A DNA stretch of 13,851 bases, from assembly GCA_002401055.1 (NCBI GenBank), contig NVRZ01000054.1, positions 1-13,851 of the forward strand. The letters are read 5' to 3'. Made by a program: the position numbers and the translations under genes. The notes under the pieces were generated by a model, which saw nothing but the letters and a program-made list of their open reading frames with translations, searched no databases and had not been told where the DNA came from. Numbering within the stretch: position 1 is the stretch's first letter; every line of letters starts with the position of its first letter. Positions 11,495 through 13,851 of the stretch are shown one piece after another. Origin of the DNA: Bacteroidota bacterium. Its GTDB lineage: Bacteria > Bacteroidota > Bacteroidia > NORP154.

Positions 11495-13537
11495 ATGCGC
11501 CTACCTCTATTTGTTATTCTCTTGCTATTTGCAATGCAGCCGAGTTATAGCTCGGAAATTCCATTGGCGCAAAAGGGAGAAATGAGTCTGGCGGAATGGG
11601 ATTACAAATCCGATCCGCTAATTGATCTCACGGGCGATTGGGTCTTCTATTGGCAGGAATTTGTAGATCCTGCCCAGGCAGATGCTCTGGCGCCAACATT
11701 TTACGCGCCCGCAAGCAGATGGAATGATTATAATATCGAAGGAAAAACCTTCCCTTCACATGGCTACGCCAGCTATAGGGTGACCTTACATGATTTGCCC
11801 GACCTACCACTTACTTTAGTAACCTCACCTATGCCTACGGCATATCGCGTTTACATCAATGAAGAGCTGGCATGTGAAGTGGGCCATGTTGGTACAGACA
11901 AGGAGAGCATGGAGCCCATGAGCAGAGAGGTAGTCATCGATCTACCTGATGGAGTCAAAGAAATTCGGGTAACAATACACGTATCTAACTTCTATCACCG
12001 AAAAGGTGGTTTTAACCGCCCATTTAAACTGGGGGTACGTAAAGCCGTGCGAGACTACACAAGATCATATACTGTATTGGGTGTTTGGCAATTTGGCGCC
12101 TTGGGTGTTATAGGCCTTTTCTTTTTGGTGCTGTACACATTTAGAAGAAAAGACAGCTACATCCTATACTTTGCCATTTTCTGCATTGCATTGAGTCTTC
12201 GGCCGGTGATTTCTGTCCATTACTTAATTGCGGCTTGGATACCTGACATCAACTGGCACCTCATGGTAAAGCTTGAGTATCTAAGCATGTTTATGGGCAG
12301 TCTGTTTTTTACCTTATTCATCAAGAGCCTCTTTCCCGAGCAATTTCCCAACTGGATCGTGAAGCTCCTTGCGTGTGTACTACTCATCATGAGCGGCATT
12401 ATCCTCTTCTTTTCTCCCAATGTATTTACATGGTTTACTATTCCCCTTCAAGTTATTGTGCCTACTGGAGTCATCATTTTTATTGTGGTAACAGCGAAGG
12501 CAATCAAGGCGAAAGTAGATGGAGCAGTTTACGCCGGTTTAGGCCTGTTTGTAGCTATGTTCAGCGTATTACTGAAAGTGCTGGAGTTCACAGAAATCAT
12601 TCCACTTATGGCCACTTTGATTGTGGCGCTGGATCTGGGCTTCACCTTTATGATGTCTCTGATTTTGGGAACGCGCTTTGCCGTTCAATTTAATAAGGCA
12701 GAAACCCTTCAGTTGGAAACAGAGCAGCAGCATGCCACTATTGTAGAGCAAAAGAAAGAGGTGGACTTTGCCTTTGAGCAGCTAGGGGAGAAAAACAAGG
12801 AGATCATAGACAGTATCAACTATTCCAAACGAATTCAGGATGCCATTCTTCCGCCCGCCGCATTGGTGAAGGAGCATCTACCCCATAGTTTCGTGTATTA
12901 TGCGCCCAAGGATATTGTGGCTGGCGACTTCTACTGGCTTGAATCTTCTGACGACCTCACCCTCTTTGCTGCAGCGGATTGCACAGGACATGGCGTTCCG
13001 GGAGCGCTATTGAGTATGCTTTGTAACAATGCCTTGAATAGATCGGTGCGTGAATATGAACTCACACTGCCCGGTAAGATACTGGACAAAGCCAGGGAGA
13101 TTGTAATTGGCGAATTTGAAAATTACGAGGAGGACGTACAAGATGGCATGGATATATCCTTATGTGCCCTGCGTGGCATGGAGCTGCAATTTGCTGGAGC
13201 TTACAACCCCCTGTGGATATTTAGGAATGGAGAGATCATTGAAACGCGGGGCGACAAGCAGCCCATCGGACTTTGTGATGACCCAAAACCCTTTACCACC
13301 CACACGTTTACGCTGGAGCCAGGCGACAGCTTCTACATATTCTCTGATGGCTACGTAGACCAATTTGGTGGCGAGAAGGGCAAGAAATTTAAATCCAAGG
13401 CCTTTAAGGCATTGCTGCTCAGCATTCAGGATAAAACCATGGAAGAACAGCACATCATCATCAAACAGGAATTCGATGCATGGAAAGGTGATCTGGAACA
13501 GGTGGATGATGTTTGCGTTATCGGCGTGAAGGTATGA
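11495..13537 (+). CDS. 7TM sensor protein with SpoIIE/PP2C-type serine phosphatase domain
   Basis: I start at ATG 11495 (680 residues) because MRLPLFVILLLFAMQPSYSS is a good signal peptide and a TAnnTTTG element lies just upstream; the frame stays open back to a GTG at 11423. A periplasmic domain (about 20-185) resembles the galactose-binding-like 7TMR-DISM extracellular domain (LTGDWVFYW, YASYRVTLHDLP). Seven membrane helices follow (about 192-400, 7TMR-DISM_7TM type), then a coiled coil (404-435), DSINYSKRIQDAILPP, and a PP2C phosphatase of the SpoIIE type (463-680). Metal-binding aspartates are present: VAGDFYW (D478), AAADCTGHGVPG (D495), DGMDISL (D553), FSDGYVDQ (D618) and VDDVCVIG (D671/D672). 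It should sense an outside ligand and dephosphorylate a cytoplasmic protein, usually an anti-sigma-factor antagonist. No STAS or HPK partner is in the window. It is the last gene seen. Confidence 0.9.
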   Translation: MRLPLFVILLLFAMQPSYSSEIPLAQKGEMSLAEWDYKSDPLIDLTGDWVFYWQEFVDPAQADALAPTFYAPASRWNDYNIEGKTFPSHGYASYRVTLHDLPDLPLTLVTSPMPTAYRVYINEELACEVGHVGTDKESMEPMSREVVIDLPDGVKEIRVTIHVSNFYHRKGGFNRPFKLGVRKAVRDYTRSYTVLGVWQFGALGVIGLFFLVLYTFRRKDSYILYFAIFCIALSLRPVISVHYLIAAWIPDINWHLMVKLEYLSMFMGSLFFTLFIKSLFPEQFPNWIVKLLACVLLIMSGIILFFSPNVFTWFTIPLQVIVPTGVIIFIVVTAKAIKAKVDGAVYAGLGLFVAMFSVLLKVLEFTEIIPLMATLIVALDLGFTFMMSLILGTRFAVQFNKAETLQLETEQQHATIVEQKKEVDFAFEQLGEKNKEIIDSINYSKRIQDAILPPAALVKEHLPHSFVYYAPKDIVAGDFYWLESSDDLTLFAAADCTGHGVPGALLSMLCNNALNRSVREYELTLPGKILDKAREIVIGEFENYEEDVQDGMDISLCALRGMELQFAGAYNPLWIFRNGEIIETRGDKQPIGLCDDPKPFTTHTFTLEPGDSFYIFSDGYVDQFGGEKGKKFKSKAFKALLLSIQDKTMEEQHIIIKQEFDAWKGDLEQVDDVCVIGVKV

Positions 13538-13570
13538 ACGCAGATCAAGCAAAGATTATCATGAGCCGCC

Positions 13571-13590
13571 CCCTGAGCGGAGTCGAAGGG
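13571..13590. repeat. 20-base imperfect palindrome, dispersed intergenic sequence
   Basis: CCCTGAGCGGAGTCGAAGGG lies 33 bases after the phosphatase stop codon. CCCT and AGGG close it, and the same 20-mer (often read as CCCTTCGACTCCGCTCAGGG) is one I recall between genes in many Bacteroidota and other genomes. It could act as a weak terminator, but no T-run follows. Confidence 0.5.
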
Positions 13591-13624
13591 AAGGCGAATT
13601 GTCGCACACCCCATTCAACCGTTC

Positions 13625-13653
13625 TCCGCCAGAGCTTATTCAGCGAAGGTGGA
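13625..13653. repeat. Hairpin repeat unit, copy 0 (diverged)
   Basis: CCGCC (13626-13630) pairs with GGTGG (13648-13652) and GCT (13634-13636) with AGC (13642-13644), leaving an internal loop with AGA on one side and GAA on the other. The 29-base unit matches the two copies downstream at 19 of 29 positions, including TCC at the start, AGCT in the middle and AGCGAA near the end, and is followed by AATTAAC as they are. Confidence 0.5.
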
Positions 13654-13663
13654 AATTAACACT

Positions 13664-13698
13664 TGTCCTCTGAAGCTCGAAGAGCGAAAGAGGAACCA
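13664..13698. repeat. Hairpin repeat unit, copy 1
   Basis: The 35 bases differ from copy 2 by one base (A for C at position 19, in the hairpin loop). The core 13666-13694 folds as TCCTCT / AGAGGA outer stem, a symmetric GAA/GAA internal loop, GCTC / GAGC inner stem and a three-base loop. No gene overlaps it. Confidence 0.7.
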
Positions 13699-13728
13699 TT
13701 TAACCAATTAACGATTCAACCAATTACC

Positions 13729-13763
13729 TGTCCTCTGAAGCTCGCAGAGCGAAAGAGGAACCA
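13729..13763. repeat. Hairpin repeat unit, copy 2
   Basis: Same 35-base unit 65 bases after copy 1, with the fold preserved (core 13731-13759) and followed by ATTAACC. The spacer between copies 1 and 2 is itself made of AACCAATTA-like pieces. From here to 13851 I see only AT-rich non-coding sequence. Confidence 0.7.
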
Positions 13764-13851
13764 ATTAACCAAACCCGGGCCTGCCTTGCTGGAAGTTTCA
13801 ACGGATGTGAAGTTGATATAAAATGCAACTCTAGTGATATATCAAAAAAAC

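Noticed and set aside
13664..13763. CRISPR-like array
   Set aside because: Only two near-identical units and one diverged unit occur, each is internally palindromic with spacers of different length made of related AT-rich pieces, and no cas gene is present.

Overview
Almost all of this window (from about base 513 to the end) reads as chromosomal DNA of a member of the Bacteroidota, probably a marine or aquatic Flavobacteriales/Cytophagales-type organism. The evidence is a large surface protein ending in a type IX secretion (T9SS) type A sorting domain, the repeat style of that protein (GCDS and PKD-type repeats), -7 elements of the form TAnnTTTG, few Shine-Dalgarno sequences, and intergenic hairpin repeats of a kind I associate with Bacteroidota genomes. 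The first ~512 bases look foreign: they are visibly richer in G+C, use GCC/GGC/CGC/CCG-type codons, and encode part of an unrelated protein that is cut off in mid-frame exactly where the T9SS protein begins in mid-repeat. I read this as a chimeric join (assembly artefact more likely than recombination).

Layout. 1-512: fragment of an unrecognised protein, open at the left edge. 513-2685: C-terminal ~724 residues of a secreted repeat protein, followed by a clear terminator (2708-2737). 2802-7798: a regulator and transporter block consisting of a MarR-family regulator, a two-lobed RND/MMPL transporter, a LolA-like periplasmic lipid-carrier protein and an outer-membrane beta-barrel. The last two genes overlap by one base. 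The marR promoter region and the transporter upstream region each carry the same 13-bp palindrome (TACGAACwTCGTA), which makes autoregulation plus regulation of the transporter by this MarR protein a strong inference. Together the three structural genes supply an inner-membrane pump, a periplasmic carrier and an outer-membrane protein: a candidate self-contained trans-envelope route for a hydrophobic molecule. This is the most interesting system in the window.

7859-8590 (minus strand): a membrane or lipoprotein with C-terminal MORN-type repeats, convergent with the beta-barrel gene. 8790-9929: a membrane-anchored metallo-beta-lactamase-fold hydrolase of the NAPE-PLD/UlaG type with all metal ligands. 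10038-10421: a small four-helix membrane protein of unknown function. 10422-10793: no gene, but a cluster of three intergenic hairpins. 10794-11357: a small secreted protein with five cysteines, not recognised. 11495-13537: a sensor-phosphatase (periplasmic domain, seven-helix membrane domain, coiled coil, SpoIIE/PP2C phosphatase). 13538-13851: no gene, but a 20-base imperfect palindrome and three related 29-base hairpins.

No tRNA, rRNA, CRISPR array, transposase or plasmid gene was seen. Functions given are family-level assignments by reading motifs; no database search was possible.
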